Shown: positions 1 to 8,303, counted from the stretch's first letter. The stretch is DNA of 64,000 nt from Aeribacillus composti (GCF_007827555.1 NZ_VISS01000014.1:1-64000); one strand, 5' to 3'. Numbers and translations: made by a program. The notes: generated by a model not told the origin, from the sequence alone.

Positions 1-74
1 CGGTCCGCTCGACTTGCATGTATTAGGCACGCCGCCAGCGTTCGTCCTGAGCCAGGATCAAACTCTCCAAAAAA
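1..74 (-). rRNA. 16S ribosomal RNA, 5' end (partial)
   Basis: The reverse complement contains the invariant 16S start GGAGAGTTTGATCCTGGCTC followed by the usual GACGAACGCTGGCGGCGTGC stretch and the start of variable region V1. The gene runs off the left edge of the window, so only about 74 bases are present. The exact mature 5' end is inferred to lie a few bases upstream of GGAGAG. This is the first gene of an rRNA operon transcribed leftwards. Confidence 0.97.
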
Positions 75-174
75 AGTTTGTCACCAAATGCTCTTTTAGA
101 ATCAACAGGCACGCTTTTCGTTTTGTTCAGTTTTCAAAGATCATTTTCCGCCGTATTTTTACAGCGACTTTTTT

Positions 175-204
175 AATATACAACTATTCAGAGCAAAATG
201 TCAA
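175..204 (-). promoter_or_regulatory. rRNA operon promoter, proximal (P2-like)
   Basis: On the minus strand there is a perfect -35 box TTGACA (199-204), an 18-base spacer and a -10 box TATATT (175-180). The leader between it and the 16S gene contains a Bacillus-type boxA-like stretch, CTTTGAAAACTGAACAAAA, near 125-150. Position and strength fit the proximal promoter of a Bacillus rrn operon. Confidence 0.8.
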
Positions 205-269
205 GAGTTTTTTTAAAAAGTAATTTTTTATTCATGACTAATGTCTCATTGATCTTAACGACATTTGAT

Positions 270-298
270 ATTCTATCACCATTAACCACTAATTGCAA
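270..298 (-). promoter_or_regulatory. rRNA operon promoter, distal (P1-like)
   Basis: On the minus strand TTGCAA (293-298) and TAGAAT (270-275) are separated by exactly 17 bases, about 95 bases upstream of the proximal promoter. Tandem promoters are normal for Bacillus rrn operons. The remaining AT-rich sequence between here and position 487 shows nothing else I can name. Confidence 0.65.
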
Positions 299-487
299 TA
301 TAAATTTTTATAAAAAAAGATTTATTTTTGATAGTCGTTAGACAAAAATTGATTTAGTAGACGAAAGCATACTCATTCAAATAATTATCTGTTAGAACAT
401 ATTTTACCACAAACAAACGCATTGTTAAGCACCTCTTACTGTTTGTGATCCGCTAAAATTTCTATCTAACGAGCCAAAGGAAAATCG

Positions 488-628
488 ATGTCAAGCATTT
501 GTCAGCATCACCGTTTTCATAAACACGATTTCACCGGATTGAAACATGACACTGTGAAGCAATTTATCGATCGAGACAATAGTTTTCCTCAACTTAAAAA
601 AAGACGCGATGCAGCCAAGTACAAATAA
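488..628 (+). CDS. possible small protein, 46 aa, unknown
   Basis: An ATG-initiated frame of 46 codons, too short for usual ORF cut-offs, follows a plausible ribosome binding site (AAAGGA, six bases before ATG). The product begins MSSICQHHRFHKHDF and ends in a Lys/Arg-rich tail (LKKRRDAAKYK). It has no membrane segment and I recognise no family. It lies just upstream of the rrn promoters and is divergent from them. It could be a real small gene, the worn end of a former gene, or chance. Confidence 0.3.
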   Translation: MSSICQHHRFHKHDFTGLKHDTVKQFIDRDNSFPQLKKRRDAAKYK

Positions 629-729
629 AAGCAGAATGCTGATGCAGCCATAGCATTTATTTTTTTGTATTAAAAATGGACAAGCATGAATATATAAAAT
701 TTAGAGAGACAAAAGCGGGAGGGATAAAA

Positions 730-918
730 ATGGATCTGGCTTTCTTAATTATTGCTTATTTTTTATCCATTTTCCATTTTGCATATGGATATAAAGAAGC
801 TATAAGAATAAGCGAAGAAAGCGGAAAAGTGAACGGTTGGTCCGTCATTTTTTCGTTTCCACTCGGATTTATATTTGCATTTTTTACAAACTTTTTTTAT
901 CACAAAATATATTTATAA
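730..918 (+). CDS. small membrane protein, 62 aa, unknown
   Basis: Starting at ATG 730, after a good GGAGGG ribosome binding site at 718-723, the frame encodes 62 residues. There are two hydrophobic segments, about residues 2-19 and 40-55, joined by a charged loop (YKEAIRISEESGKVNG), so both ends probably face the same side of the membrane. An upstream ATG at 676 would add 18 polar residues but lacks a comparable ribosome binding site. I do not recognise a family. The gene is isolated between the rrn operon and tRNA-Ala. Confidence 0.5.
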   Translation: MDLAFLIIAYFLSIFHFAYGYKEAIRISEESGKVNGWSVIFSFPLGFIFAFFTNFFYHKIYL

Positions 919-930
919 ATTCAATCAGTA

Positions 931-972
931 GATTTATACAATCTTTACAGAGATTTATACAATCTTTACGGA
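931..972. repeat. 21-bp tandem duplication
   Basis: Two adjacent copies of a 21-base unit beginning GATTTATACAATCTTTAC differ at one position (CAGA versus CGGA). It sits between the small membrane gene and the tRNA-Ala terminator. It may be a recent slip duplication; no function is evident. Confidence 0.8.
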
Positions 973-1040
973 AAAGCTTTTTCCTTCATCTTTTCATTGA
1001 AGACGAATATTATCACAAAAAACTCATTTTTTATGAAGAA

Positions 1041-1072
1041 ATAATAAAACCCTTGGTCAACAAGGGTTTTTT
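1041..1072 (-). terminator. Rho-independent terminator of tRNA-Ala
   Basis: Downstream of the tRNA on the minus strand the arms AAACCCTTG and CAAGGGTTT enclose a five-base loop and are followed by TATTATT. The stem is flanked by A and T runs, so it may work in both directions. Confidence 0.75.
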
Positions 1073-1075
1073 AAA

Positions 1076-1148
1076 TGGAGCATAGGGGGCTCGAACCCCT
1101 GACCTTCGCGCTGCCAGCACGACGCTCTCCCAACTGAGCTAATGCCCC
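1076..1148 (-). tRNA. tRNA-Ala (anticodon GGC)
   Basis: The minus strand folds as a full cloverleaf. The acceptor stem GGGGCAT pairs with ATGCTCC with one G-T wobble, the D arm is GCTC/GAGC, the anticodon loop is CTGGCAG with anticodon GGC, and the T arm is AGGGG-TTCGAGC-CCCCT. The discriminator base is A. The terminal CCA is not encoded: the bases after the discriminator are TTT. B. subtilis also has a lone tRNA-Ala gene near this chromosomal position. Confidence 0.96.
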
Positions 1149-1171
1149 GTTTTTCATTTGTCACAGACAAT

Positions 1172-1200
1172 ATTATAGCGTGATGATTTTTCCAATACAA
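1172..1200 (-). promoter_or_regulatory. tRNA-Ala promoter
   Basis: On the minus strand TTGTAT (1195-1200) and a perfect TATAAT (1172-1177) are separated by 17 bases, with the -10 box about 24 bases before the tRNA 5' end. Confidence 0.75.
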
Positions 1201-1302
1201 GTATAAATTTATACAAATGACGAAATTTCATAAGAGGTTTTTCTCCTGTAAAAAAGTTGATGCGGTAACGCTCTTTTCAAAGATATATCAGAATTTACAT
1301 GG

Positions 1303-1330
1303 ACCAATTACTTATCAAAATCATACGATG
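1303..1330 (+). promoter_or_regulatory. candidate SigmaK promoter of tgl
   Basis: ACC at 1303-1305 is followed after 16 bases by CATACGATG at 1322-1330, close to the SigmaK consensus (AC near -35, 16 bases, CATANNNTA near -10). The start of tgl lies 22 bases further on. B. subtilis tgl is known to be transcribed by SigmaK in the mother cell; the assignment here is by motif only. Confidence 0.5.
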
Positions 1331-1352
1331 GCTACAGAGGGGGGAACGATAA

Positions 1353-2156
1353 ATGATTTCAATTCAAAATAGGCCTATTACAGCTAATGAATTAAAAGAA
1401 TTTTTTTCAGATGCAAAAGATCGGGAAATTATTGATTGGATGGCAAACAGCCACAAAGTTTATCGCTATGAATCCTTAAATGAATTAAAGTTTGAAATTT
1501 TATTCAGGAGAAAAACGATCGAAGCTTCGCTCGACCTTTTAAAAAGCAAAGCGCAATTTGCGACATTTGAAAATTCATACTGTCATGATCGCTTCTGGCA
1601 GCTGAGCAGTAAAGGGGCGTTTTTGTTAAAAAAAGATGTGACTCCGGCAAAAGGAATAGAGGACATTTTTATAAATGGAAATAAATATGCATTTGAATGT
1701 GCAACAGCTATAGTCATTGTGTTCTATAAAGCTGCTCTTGATTCAATAGGAGAAAAAGCTTTTAATTATTTATTTGCAGATCTTGTTTTATATGACTGGC
1801 ATTACGACAAAGACCTCGGAGTCCGAACGACCGTTACGACTGATTTTGTCCCAGGAGACTGCGTTTATTTCAACAACCCGGATTTTAACCCGGAAACACC
1901 ACAGTGGCGGGGGGTAAATGCGATTCATCTCGGCAATAATCTGTATTACGGTCACGGAATCGGAATTCGTGATGCAAAAGGCGTCATCGAAACGTTAAAT
2001 CGATATCGAAAAAGACAAGCGGTTGAATCGGCTTATTTAAAAGATCAAGTTACAAGACCGAATTACAAGTACCTATCAACTTATCAAAACTATATTCGTG
2101 AAAATAAAAATAAACGAATTTCGGCTAGAATCGGGCAAACTTTTTATACATTTTAA
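1353..2156 (+). CDS. tgl: protein-glutamine gamma-glutamyltransferase Tgl (spore coat)
   Basis: This matches the spore coat transglutaminase, which makes epsilon-(gamma-glutamyl)lysine cross-links between coat proteins such as GerQ late in sporulation. At 267 residues it is somewhat longer than the 245-residue B. subtilis enzyme. The nucleophile Cys116 is present in KYAFECATAIV, with Glu115 beside it. The His of the YGHGIGI motif (about residue 201) is also kept. The position aligned with the second catalytic acid, Glu187 (WRGEN in B. subtilis), reads WRGVN here (Val188, codon GTA). A strong purine-rich ribosome binding site precedes ATG 1353, and a SigmaK-like promoter lies upstream. Confidence 0.92.
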   Translation: MISIQNRPITANELKEFFSDAKDREIIDWMANSHKVYRYESLNELKFEILFRRKTIEASLDLLKSKAQFATFENSYCHDRFWQLSSKGAFLLKKDVTPAKGIEDIFINGNKYAFECATAIVIVFYKAALDSIGEKAFNYLFADLVLYDWHYDKDLGVRTTVTTDFVPGDCVYFNNPDFNPETPQWRGVNAIHLGNNLYYGHGIGIRDAKGVIETLNRYRKRQAVESAYLKDQVTRPNYKYLSTYQNYIRENKNKRISARIGQTFYTF

Positions 2157-2163
2157 CTAAAAC

Positions 2164-2565
2164 CTATCCTTTTAAAATTTTTGCATAATATGTCCGTTTT
2201 CTAGGTCCGTCAAACTCGCAAAAATAAATGCCTTGCCATGTCCCAAGCAGCAAATTTCCTTCCAAGATGATAACGTGCTGGGATGCTCCGACAGTACTTG
2301 CTTTCATATGAGCAGCAGTATTCCCTTCAAAATGCCGGTCAAGCGGATTCTCCCATGGGTACAGCTCATCGAAACGGCGAATCATATCCCGCTTTACGTC
2401 AGGATCAGCATTTTCATTGATCGTAATGCCTGCTGTCGTGTGCGGACAGTATACCACAACTATCCCTTCTGAAACGGCTGATTCATGTACAAACTGTTGA
2501 ATTGACATTGTAATGTCAATCATTTCATCACGCCGGCTCGTCTGTAATATAAATTTTTTTAACAT
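2164..2565 (-). CDS. yugU: YjbQ/UPF0047 family protein YugU
   Basis: The product (133 residues) belongs to the YjbQ/UPF0047 family of small beta-rich trimeric proteins, some of which are annotated as secondary thiamine-phosphate synthases. Family features are the [12 protein letters not shown] stretch in the middle, the conserved HMKAS segment and the C-terminal [15 protein letters not shown] motif. I chose the ATG at 2565 because the GAGG ribosome binding site lies 11 bases before it; the GTG three codons upstream overlaps that site. The gene converges with tgl (seven bases apart). Its physiological role is unknown. Confidence 0.8.
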   Translation of the reverse strand: MLKKFILQTSRRDEMIDITMSIQQFVHESAVSEGIVVVYCPHTTAGITINENADPDVKRDMIRRFDELYPWENPLDRHFEGNTAAHMKASTVGASQHVIILEGNLLLGTWQGIYFCEFDGPRKRTYYAKILKG

Positions 2566-2607
2566 GATAAACACCGCCTCTTAGCCTTGCGCTTTTTCTA
2601 AAATGAC

Positions 2608-2636
2608 AAGGGGCCTATTATACGAATAAGCCCCTT
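2608..2636 (-). terminator. hairpin between yugP and yugU
   Basis: The arms AAGGGGC and GCCCCTT enclose an AT-rich loop. The T run is short on the minus strand (GTCATTTT) and longer on the plus strand, so terminator strength is uncertain. It lies just beyond the yugP stop. Confidence 0.5.
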
Positions 2637-2645
2637 TTCCAATTT

Positions 2646-3329
2646 TTATTCTTCTTGAGATTGGAAGAAAATCATCACGAATTTCAGAAGTTCAAATAGA
2701 GATATTAAAGCTGCCGCAACATACGTTAAAGCCGCTGCATTTAATACTTTATTGACTCCGTGCTCTTCTTCGTTTCGGATAAAGCCGTCGCTTACTAAAA
2801 TAGCTTTTGCTCTAGAGCTCGCATTAAACTCAACAGGCAATGTGATCAACTGAAATGCAACTGCAGCGGAGAAAAAGATAATCCCAAGCCCTAACAAGTT
2901 TAAGCTGTGTAATAAAAACCCGGCAATAAGCAAAATCGGAGCAATTCCCGATGTAAGATTGACAACTGGAAACATTTTATGTCTTAACACAAGAGCACCA
3001 TACCGTTCTTTATGTTGAATTGCGTGTCCGCACTCATGCGCCGCGACGGAGACGGCCGCAATCGAATTTCCGTAATAAACCGGCTCTGATAACCGCACAA
3101 CCCGATGAATCGGATCGTAGTGGTCTGTCAGCTGCCCGTGAACAGGCTCGACTGGAACGTCATAAAGTCCGTTTTGATCCAAAATTCTCCGCGCAACTTC
3201 TGCCCCTGTTAAATGACTCGAAGCGATCACATCGGAATACTTAGCAAAATTCCCTTTCACACGGAATTGCGCCCAAATAGATATTCCGAAGGCAATGAAC
3301 ACCAGAATGTCCATCGGATGAAAAAGCAT
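2646..3329 (-). CDS. yugP: membrane zinc metalloprotease-like protein YugP
   Basis: The 227-residue product is the YugP family of putative neutral zinc metallopeptidases. It has an N-terminal membrane segment (about residues 5-20), the zinc-binding HECGH motif at residues 98-102, and three further hydrophobic segments in the C-terminal half (about 122-165 and 195-220). The start has a GGGAGG ribosome binding site. It stands alone between hairpins, divergent from mstX-yugO. The substrate is unknown; the family is assigned from the motif and overall layout. Confidence 0.85.
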   Translation of the reverse strand: MLFHPMDILVFIAFGISIWAQFRVKGNFAKYSDVIASSHLTGAEVARRILDQNGLYDVPVEPVHGQLTDHYDPIHRVVRLSEPVYYGNSIAAVSVAAHECGHAIQHKERYGALVLRHKMFPVVNLTSGIAPILLIAGFLLHSLNLLGLGIIFFSAAVAFQLITLPVEFNASSRAKAILVSDGFIRNEEEHGVNKVLNAAALTYVAAALISLFELLKFVMIFFQSQEE

Positions 3330-3592
3330 TTTGAAAAACCTCCCGTTCTATTTTTTATAGTTAACAATAATATAACAATTTTTGAAGGAATTTGTACAGA
3401 ATTTTGTATCAACGTAAAAGAACTGACACATGTCTTTACTATTCTACGATGACATGAACCATTTCATTCAGCTTTACTGTAAAATCACCCCATAATTATG
3501 AATTCAGCTGTCCAACATATTCATACGCATTTGTATACGAAAAGTTTCATTTTCAAAAAAGAATTTGCACATACTAATACAGGGGTGTTGAG

Positions 3593-3847
3593 ATGAAACT
3601 TAATAATGAAGAGAAAAAACAACTGAGTACCGCAATTGATAACATGAACGATGCGTTAGATGTATTTATCGAGCTGTACAATGAATCAGAAGAAGATGTA
3701 AGCGTTATAGAATTTGAAGATCAAACCATCAAGGCGATTAAACGCGCGGTCGATGCATACGGAAAAGAGGCCGTTTCCAAAAAAATCAATACAATTATTA
3801 CAGAAATTTTCTCTTTTCTTGCCGAAACGAAAGGAAGTAAATCATGA
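3593..3847 (+). CDS. mstX: Mistic-like protein (short form)
   Basis: The 84-residue product matches Mistic, the small acidic helical protein encoded just before yugO in B. subtilis, known for helping ion channels and other cargo reach the membrane. Shared stretches include EEKKQLSTAIDNMN, LYNESE and the KKINTII segment. It corresponds to the short, 84-residue form lacking the roughly 26-residue N-terminal extension of the 110-residue B. subtilis protein. It has no classical hydrophobic membrane segment, as is typical of Mistic. Its stop overlaps the yugO start (ATGA), so the two are translationally coupled. The ribosome binding site is GGGGTG. Confidence 0.88.
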   Translation: MKLNNEEKKQLSTAIDNMNDALDVFIELYNESEEDVSVIEFEDQTIKAIKRAVDAYGKEAVSKKINTIITEIFSFLAETKGSKS

Positions 3848-4839
3848 AATCGACAAAGCTTTGGATTCAATATTTAAGGTGGCCGGTTTTTATCCGAATG
3901 TCTGTTATTGTGTTAATGATTTTAATTTTGTTTGGCACGATGATTTCTTACATAGAACCGAATGAGTTTCCTACACCTTTTGAAGGCATATGGTGGGCTC
4001 TTGTAACAATGTCTACAACCGGTTATGGCGATTTCGTTCCAAAAACTTTTTTGGGACGTACATTCGGAATGATACTAATTTTGACCGGAGTAGCATTTTT
4101 AACATCCTATTTTACGAATTTATCAGCTGCTGCTGTAAAAAGGCAAAATGCCTATATTGACGGGGAAATTCCTTTCAAAGGGAAAAACCATTTTTTATTA
4201 ATTGGCTGGAATGAAAAAACAAAGGAGATTATTGAAACACTGCGTATTATAAAATTTTACTGCCCTATTGTTCTTATCGACCAAACATTATCTGAGGCAC
4301 CTTATATTGATGAAAACATACACTTTATTAAAGGAAATCCTGCCGATGATCAAATTTTAAATAAAGCAAACATTAAAGAGGCAAAAGCTGTCTTCATAAC
4401 AGCTGATCAACATAGAAACGAATTGGAAGCCGACATGCTCACGATTTTAGTATTAATTACGGTAAAAGCGTCAAATCCGTCCGTGTACACCATTTGCGAA
4501 ATGATGACAAAAACACAAACATTGAATGCCAAACGGGCGGGAGCTGATGAGATTATTCAATCTTTCCAGGTGGTTGGTCAAGTCTTTTTAAACAGCTTCT
4601 TATTTCAGAATGGATTTTCGAATGTTATATTAGAGCTCGGGAAAGCATACGGCGCCCGCTTAACAATTGAATCTCCAACAGACCAGGACATCGGGAAAAA
4701 TTTTCAGCAATTACATAATGACCTGTTTTCCAATGGCATCATTCTTTTTGGCATCAAAAGAGGGGAAGAGATTTTTCTAAACCCTCCCCACAATTTTACA
4801 GTCGTTCAACACGATTGTTTAATAGCTTTAAAAAACTAA
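3844..4839 (+). CDS. yugO: potassium channel protein YugO
   Basis: The 331-residue product is a two-transmembrane potassium channel with a regulatory cytoplasmic domain. The first membrane helix spans about residues 18-36. The pore loop carries the K+ selectivity filter TTGYGD at residues 58-63, and the second helix spans about 70-90. The rest is a RCK/TrkA-N domain binding nucleotide or ions. In B. subtilis YugO releases K+ and is linked to biofilm formation and electrical signalling. The ATG overlaps the mstX stop. The last four bases overlap the end of the convergent yugN. Confidence 0.92.
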   Translation: MKSTKLWIQYLRWPVFIRMSVIVLMILILFGTMISYIEPNEFPTPFEGIWWALVTMSTTGYGDFVPKTFLGRTFGMILILTGVAFLTSYFTNLSAAAVKRQNAYIDGEIPFKGKNHFLLIGWNEKTKEIIETLRIIKFYCPIVLIDQTLSEAPYIDENIHFIKGNPADDQILNKANIKEAKAVFITADQHRNELEADMLTILVLITVKASNPSVYTICEMMTKTQTLNAKRAGADEIIQSFQVVGQVFLNSFLFQNGFSNVILELGKAYGARLTIESPTDQDIGKNFQQLHNDLFSNGIILFGIKRGEEIFLNPPHNFTVVQHDCLIALKN

Positions 4840-5237
4840 TTTAATCTTTTTTCAAGCTCTTGAATTAGTGTCTCTCCTAATTGAACATAAGGCTCTAAAA
4901 CATCGGCATCTTTTTCCGCCGGTTCGGAAAACTGATTAAAGGAGGCTTGGAAGTTTCCAATTGCCGCATGATCGTCAAGTCCCTCTTTATATTTGTGGGT
5001 TAAAATAAAAGGCCGGCCGAGTCTTACCGTTGCATTATGTGCATCCAATTGCCCGTCGACAGCACGAAACGGTATTCTTAAAAAGTGGTATCCGTCGTCA
5101 TCATCCATCAGATAATCAAAATAACCGTGATCATAATCCCAATTCCCTCCAATTGTGTATCCTAACTGTTTTAATTCCAGTTCTAAATCGTATAAAGGAT
5201 ATTGTTTTCCTTCCAAAGATGAAGAAATTTCAATCAT
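4836..5237 (-). CDS. yugN: YugN-like family protein
   Basis: This 133-residue soluble protein belongs to the YugN-like family of Bacillaceae, whose function is unknown. It is acidic, with a central run of aspartates (MDDDDGYHFLRIPF), and ends in an amphipathic helix (LGETLIQELEKRLN). Its position beside yugO, convergent and overlapping by four bases, is the same as in B. subtilis, which supports the name. No enzymatic motif is visible. Confidence 0.8.
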   Translation of the reverse strand: MIEISSSLEGKQYPLYDLELELKQLGYTIGGNWDYDHGYFDYLMDDDDGYHFLRIPFRAVDGQLDAHNATVRLGRPFILTHKYKEGLDDHAAIGNFQASFNQFSEPAEKDADVLEPYVQLGETLIQELEKRLN

Positions 5238-5633
5238 AACTTAAACACCTTCCTGCTCATTTTTTATTATGTTTACCCAATGGTGAAAAAGTAGTCATGA
5301 AAGATGCTCTTCAAGCTTTATGGAAAATGGCGATTTTTGCATTCGGCAAATATTCGAGCGAATTTTTCGTTTGATGGAAAGTCATTATTTTAAGTTAAAA
5401 AATTGGTTTTTTATTTCGAATTTTGCTCTAACTATGCGGATCCCTCTTCCCAATAATATTCTCCACGCTCTTACAGCGGACAGATAAAAGTTAAAGGGCT
5501 TCTGTTAATGGAAGGGATATAACGTGACAGTCAAAAATATTGCGATGAAGAGCAAATTGTGTATTTATTTTTCTAAATAAAGGAATAAAAGAGCAACATT
5601 GCATTCCAATTGTCGGAAGCGGGCAGCAGATAG
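5238..5633. other. intergenic region without recognised gene
   Basis: This AT-rich stretch separates yugN from the pgi terminator. Both strands are broken by stops and I see no ribosome binding site followed by a convincing frame. B. subtilis carries the membrane gene yugM near here; no trace of it can be recognised. Confidence 0.6.
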
Positions 5634-5673
5634 ACAAAAATAAAACAGCTGTAGCTAGAAATAGCTACAGCTG
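5634..5673 (-). terminator. Rho-independent terminator of pgi
   Basis: On the minus strand the arms CAGCTGTAGCTA and TAGCTACAGCTG (perfect 12-bp stem, four-base loop) are followed by TTTTATTTTT. This is a strong terminator about 75 bases beyond the pgi stop. Confidence 0.9.
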
Positions 5674-5750
5674 CTGCTTAATCAAATTCTGTCTGCTTGG
5701 CAAAGGAAAATTCAGCAACAAATTGCCGTTCTTTTTTACATGATTCCCTT

Positions 5751-7100
5751 TTATTTCAAGCGTTTTTCAAGCTCAGCTTTTTTCTCTTCAAAGCCCGGTT
5801 TGCCTAAAAGAGCGAACATGTTGATTTTGTATGCTTCTACGCCTGGCTGGTCAAACGGGTTAACGCCAAGTAAATAACCGCTCATTGCACAAGCTTTTTC
5901 AAAGAAATAAACGAGATATCCGAATGTATAAGCGTTTAATTCAGGAATGGAAACAATGAGGTTCGGTACGCCCCCGTCAGTATGAGCTAAGAGAGTCCCT
6001 TCAAATGCTTTTTTATTGACAAAATCAACAGATTTTCCGGCTAAATAATTTAATCCGTCCAGGTTGCTTTCATCTTCTTCAATCGTTATGTCATGCCGTA
6101 CCTTCTCTACATGTAAGATCGTTTCAAATATGTCCCGGCGCCCTTCTTGCACATATTGTCCTAACGAATGCAGATCTGTCGAAAAGTTGGCTGAAGCAGG
6201 GAAAATACCTTTCAAATCTTTTCCTTCACTTTCTCCGAAAAGCTGCTTCCACCATTCCGCAAAATATTGAAGAGCCGGCTCATAATTGATGAGCATTTCA
6301 ATTGTTTTCCCTTTATTATAAAGAATATTGCGCGCAACGGCATACTGGTAAGCTGGATTCTCCATTAGCTCGGAAGAAGAAAAATCTCTTCTTGCATCTT
6401 GAGCGCCCTTCATAATCTCTTCAATATCCACTCCGCTTACCGCAATTGGAAGAAGCCCGACAGCAGTTAGAACAGAATATCGTCCGCCGACATCATCCGG
6501 GATAATAAATGATTCATATCCTTCTTCATTTGCGAGTGTTTTGAGGGCTCCGCGCGCTTTATCTGTCGTAGCATAAATACGTTTTTTCGCTTCTTCTCTT
6601 CCATATTTATCCTCTAATAATTTACGGAAAATTCGGAACGCTATCGCTGGTTCTGTCGTTGTTCCAGATTTAGAAATGACATTAATGGAAAAATCTTTTT
6701 CTTTTATAAAATCAATAACATCTTGGATATATGTAGAACTTATATTGTTTCCGACAAAAATAATTTGCGGCGCTTTTCTTTGGCTTTTTGAAAGAGCATT
6801 AAAAAATGAATGGTTCAACATTTCAATTGCAGCTCGAGCACCTAAATAAGAACCTCCGATTCCGATGACAAGCAATACATCAGAATCCGAACGGATTTTT
6901 TCGGCACATTGTTGAATCCGTGCAAATTCCTCCTTGTCATAATCTTGCGGCAAATCGATCCAGCCTAAAAAATCACTTCCTTGACCTGATTTTTCATGCA
7001 AGGAATGATGGGCAACCTTTACAAAATCTTGATAATATGTAAATTCTTGCTCACTAAAAAAAGATAAAGCTTTAGAGTAATCAAAACGTACATGTGCCAT
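5751..7100 (-). CDS. pgi: glucose-6-phosphate isomerase
   Basis: The 449-residue product has the usual length of the Bacillus enzyme, which interconverts glucose 6-phosphate and fructose 6-phosphate in glycolysis. Family signatures are visible: [11 protein letters not shown] (about residues 81-91), [10 protein letters not shown] (substrate phosphate loop), [15 protein letters not shown] and the [18 protein letters not shown] segment. The start follows GGAGG. It is monocistronic, ending at a strong hairpin. Its place between yugN and yuzA is conserved. Confidence 0.97.
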   Translation of the reverse strand: MAHVRFDYSKALSFFSEQEFTYYQDFVKVAHHSLHEKSGQGSDFLGWIDLPQDYDKEEFARIQQCAEKIRSDSDVLLVIGIGGSYLGARAAIEMLNHSFFNALSKSQRKAPQIIFVGNNISSTYIQDVIDFIKEKDFSINVISKSGTTTEPAIAFRIFRKLLEDKYGREEAKKRIYATTDKARGALKTLANEEGYESFIIPDDVGGRYSVLTAVGLLPIAVSGVDIEEIMKGAQDARRDFSSSELMENPAYQYAVARNILYNKGKTIEMLINYEPALQYFAEWWKQLFGESEGKDLKGIFPASANFSTDLHSLGQYVQEGRRDIFETILHVEKVRHDITIEEDESNLDGLNYLAGKSVDFVNKKAFEGTLLAHTDGGVPNLIVSIPELNAYTFGYLVYFFEKACAMSGYLLGVNPFDQPGVEAYKINMFALLGKPGFEEKKAELEKRLK

Positions 7101-7279
7101 AAGCCAATTCCTCCATCTCTAAAAATTTATCTGCCATGTCTTCCACTTTATCGAAAATATTTGTCGAAATCAAGAAAACAATAAACAGAACAGGCTCATT
7201 ATTCCTGCTATCAGATGTATAAATTTTTCATTTTGATACAAGTTAATAAGGAAAAATTCAACTTAAAGGAGGTAGCAAC

Positions 7280-7513
7280 ATGAGCACTTTACAGCGGATT
7301 GCACTGCTTTTTACAATAATCGGAGCCCTGAACTGGGGTCTTATCGGATTTTTTCAATTTGATCTTGTGGCAGCTATTTTTGGCGGCCAAAATGCTGCTT
7401 TATCTAGAATCATTTATGGTATAGTCGGTATTGCCGGTCTCATTAATCTTGCTCTCTTATTTAAACCTGATGCAGAATTTGCCCGTAATGAGCCTAAGAC
7501 GGAAACAAGATAA
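7280..7513 (+). CDS. yuzA: DUF378 family membrane protein YuzA
   Basis: The 77-residue product belongs to the DUF378 family. It has two membrane segments (about residues 5-28 and 43-62) and the family signature GALNWGLIGFF near the N terminus. The C-terminal tail is charged and cytoplasmic or periplasmic. AAAGGAGG precedes the ATG at optimal distance. The function of DUF378 proteins is not known. The gene is single and followed by a terminator. Confidence 0.85.
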   Translation: MSTLQRIALLFTIIGALNWGLIGFFQFDLVAAIFGGQNAALSRIIYGIVGIAGLINLALLFKPDAEFARNEPKTETR

Positions 7514-7634
7514 AGACAACAAGCATTTCAATGAGATCAAAATTCGGAGCTTAAAAAATCGACATAATTTTCTGTAAAAAAACCTTCTATAATTTTTTTC
7601 TAAAATCGACAGAACCGAAAAGTAGGGTTCAAAT

Positions 7635-7660
7635 AAACCGGCATAATTGCCGGTTTTTTT
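7635..7660 (+). terminator. Rho-independent terminator after yuzA
   Basis: The arms AACCGGCA and TGCCGGTT with a four-base loop are followed by a run of T. It lies about 120 bases beyond the yuzA stop on the plus strand. Confidence 0.85.
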
Positions 7661-7851
7661 CATTAGCGCAGCTTGAAGGATTGCCGCTTTTCGAACTTCT
7701 ATAACCGAAATGACATTCGATAAATCTTTAAAAGAATGTCCGGGCAAAGTTCGATAGCAGTCTTTGTAACAGGAATAAGTATTAAAAAGCAAATTCGTGT
7801 TCTACAATAACGTTTCCGTAAAATTCCGCCATGACAGCGATGCGTATGTCT

Positions 7852-8217
7852 TTATTTTTTTATAATATTTTCGTGTTTTGATTGTTCAATCCATTCCTGC
7901 AGCTTTTCACGCAATGTATTAAAGCCTCTTGACGCTTCGCTTTCTGTTTTTTGTTTAGCAATTGGTTTTGATTTTTCTTCCACTGCCTTAATGGATAAGC
8001 TGATCTTTCCCGATTCATGATCAACCGAAAGAATTTTTACATTTACTTCATCGCCGATCTTTAAGTAATCCCGGACATCTTTTACATATCCGTGGGCAAT
8101 TTCCGAAATATGCACTAGACCTTGCGTTTCTTCATCCAATGCTACAAATGCACCGTACGGCTGGATTCCTGTCACTTTACCAACTAAAACAGCCCCGATA
8201 GGATATTGATTAGCCAT
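7852..8217 (-). CDS. yugI: S1-domain general stress protein YugI (GSP13)
   Basis: The 121-residue product has one S1 RNA-binding domain (about residues 5-75; motifs VGKVTGIQPYGAFVAL, GLVHISE and LSIKAV) and a basic, low-complexity C-terminal tail. B. subtilis YugI/GSP13 is a ribosome-associated protein first seen as a general stress protein. The start has a good GGAG site, and a clear SigmaA promoter lies at 8269-8297. Confidence 0.88.
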   Translation of the reverse strand: MANQYPIGAVLVGKVTGIQPYGAFVALDEETQGLVHISEIAHGYVKDVRDYLKIGDEVNVKILSVDHESGKISLSIKAVEEKSKPIAKQKTESEASRGFNTLREKLQEWIEQSKHENIIKK

Positions 8218-8268
8218 TTAAACACTCCTAATTCATAATTTCTGCTTAAAACGAATATGCGGTGATCA

Positions 8269-8297
8269 ATTATAACACAATGTACTCATTTGAGCAA
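8269..8297 (-). promoter_or_regulatory. yugI promoter
   Basis: On the minus strand TTGCTC (8292-8297) and a perfect TATAAT (8269-8274) are spaced by 17 bases, about 50 bases upstream of the yugI start. Confidence 0.75.
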
Positions 8298-8303
8298 AAA
8301 TAA

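Noticed and set aside
14-223. 69-codon frame overlapping the rRNA end
   Set aside because: It lies across the 16S gene 5' end and its promoters; it is a chance frame.
837-1085. 82-codon plus-strand frame rich in Phe, Ile and Tyr
   Set aside because: It overlaps the small membrane gene in another frame, crosses the tandem duplication and terminator, and runs into the tRNA.
7457-7792. 111-codon minus-strand frame
   Set aside because: It spans the yuzA end and the yuzA terminator, has no ribosome binding site and resembles no family.
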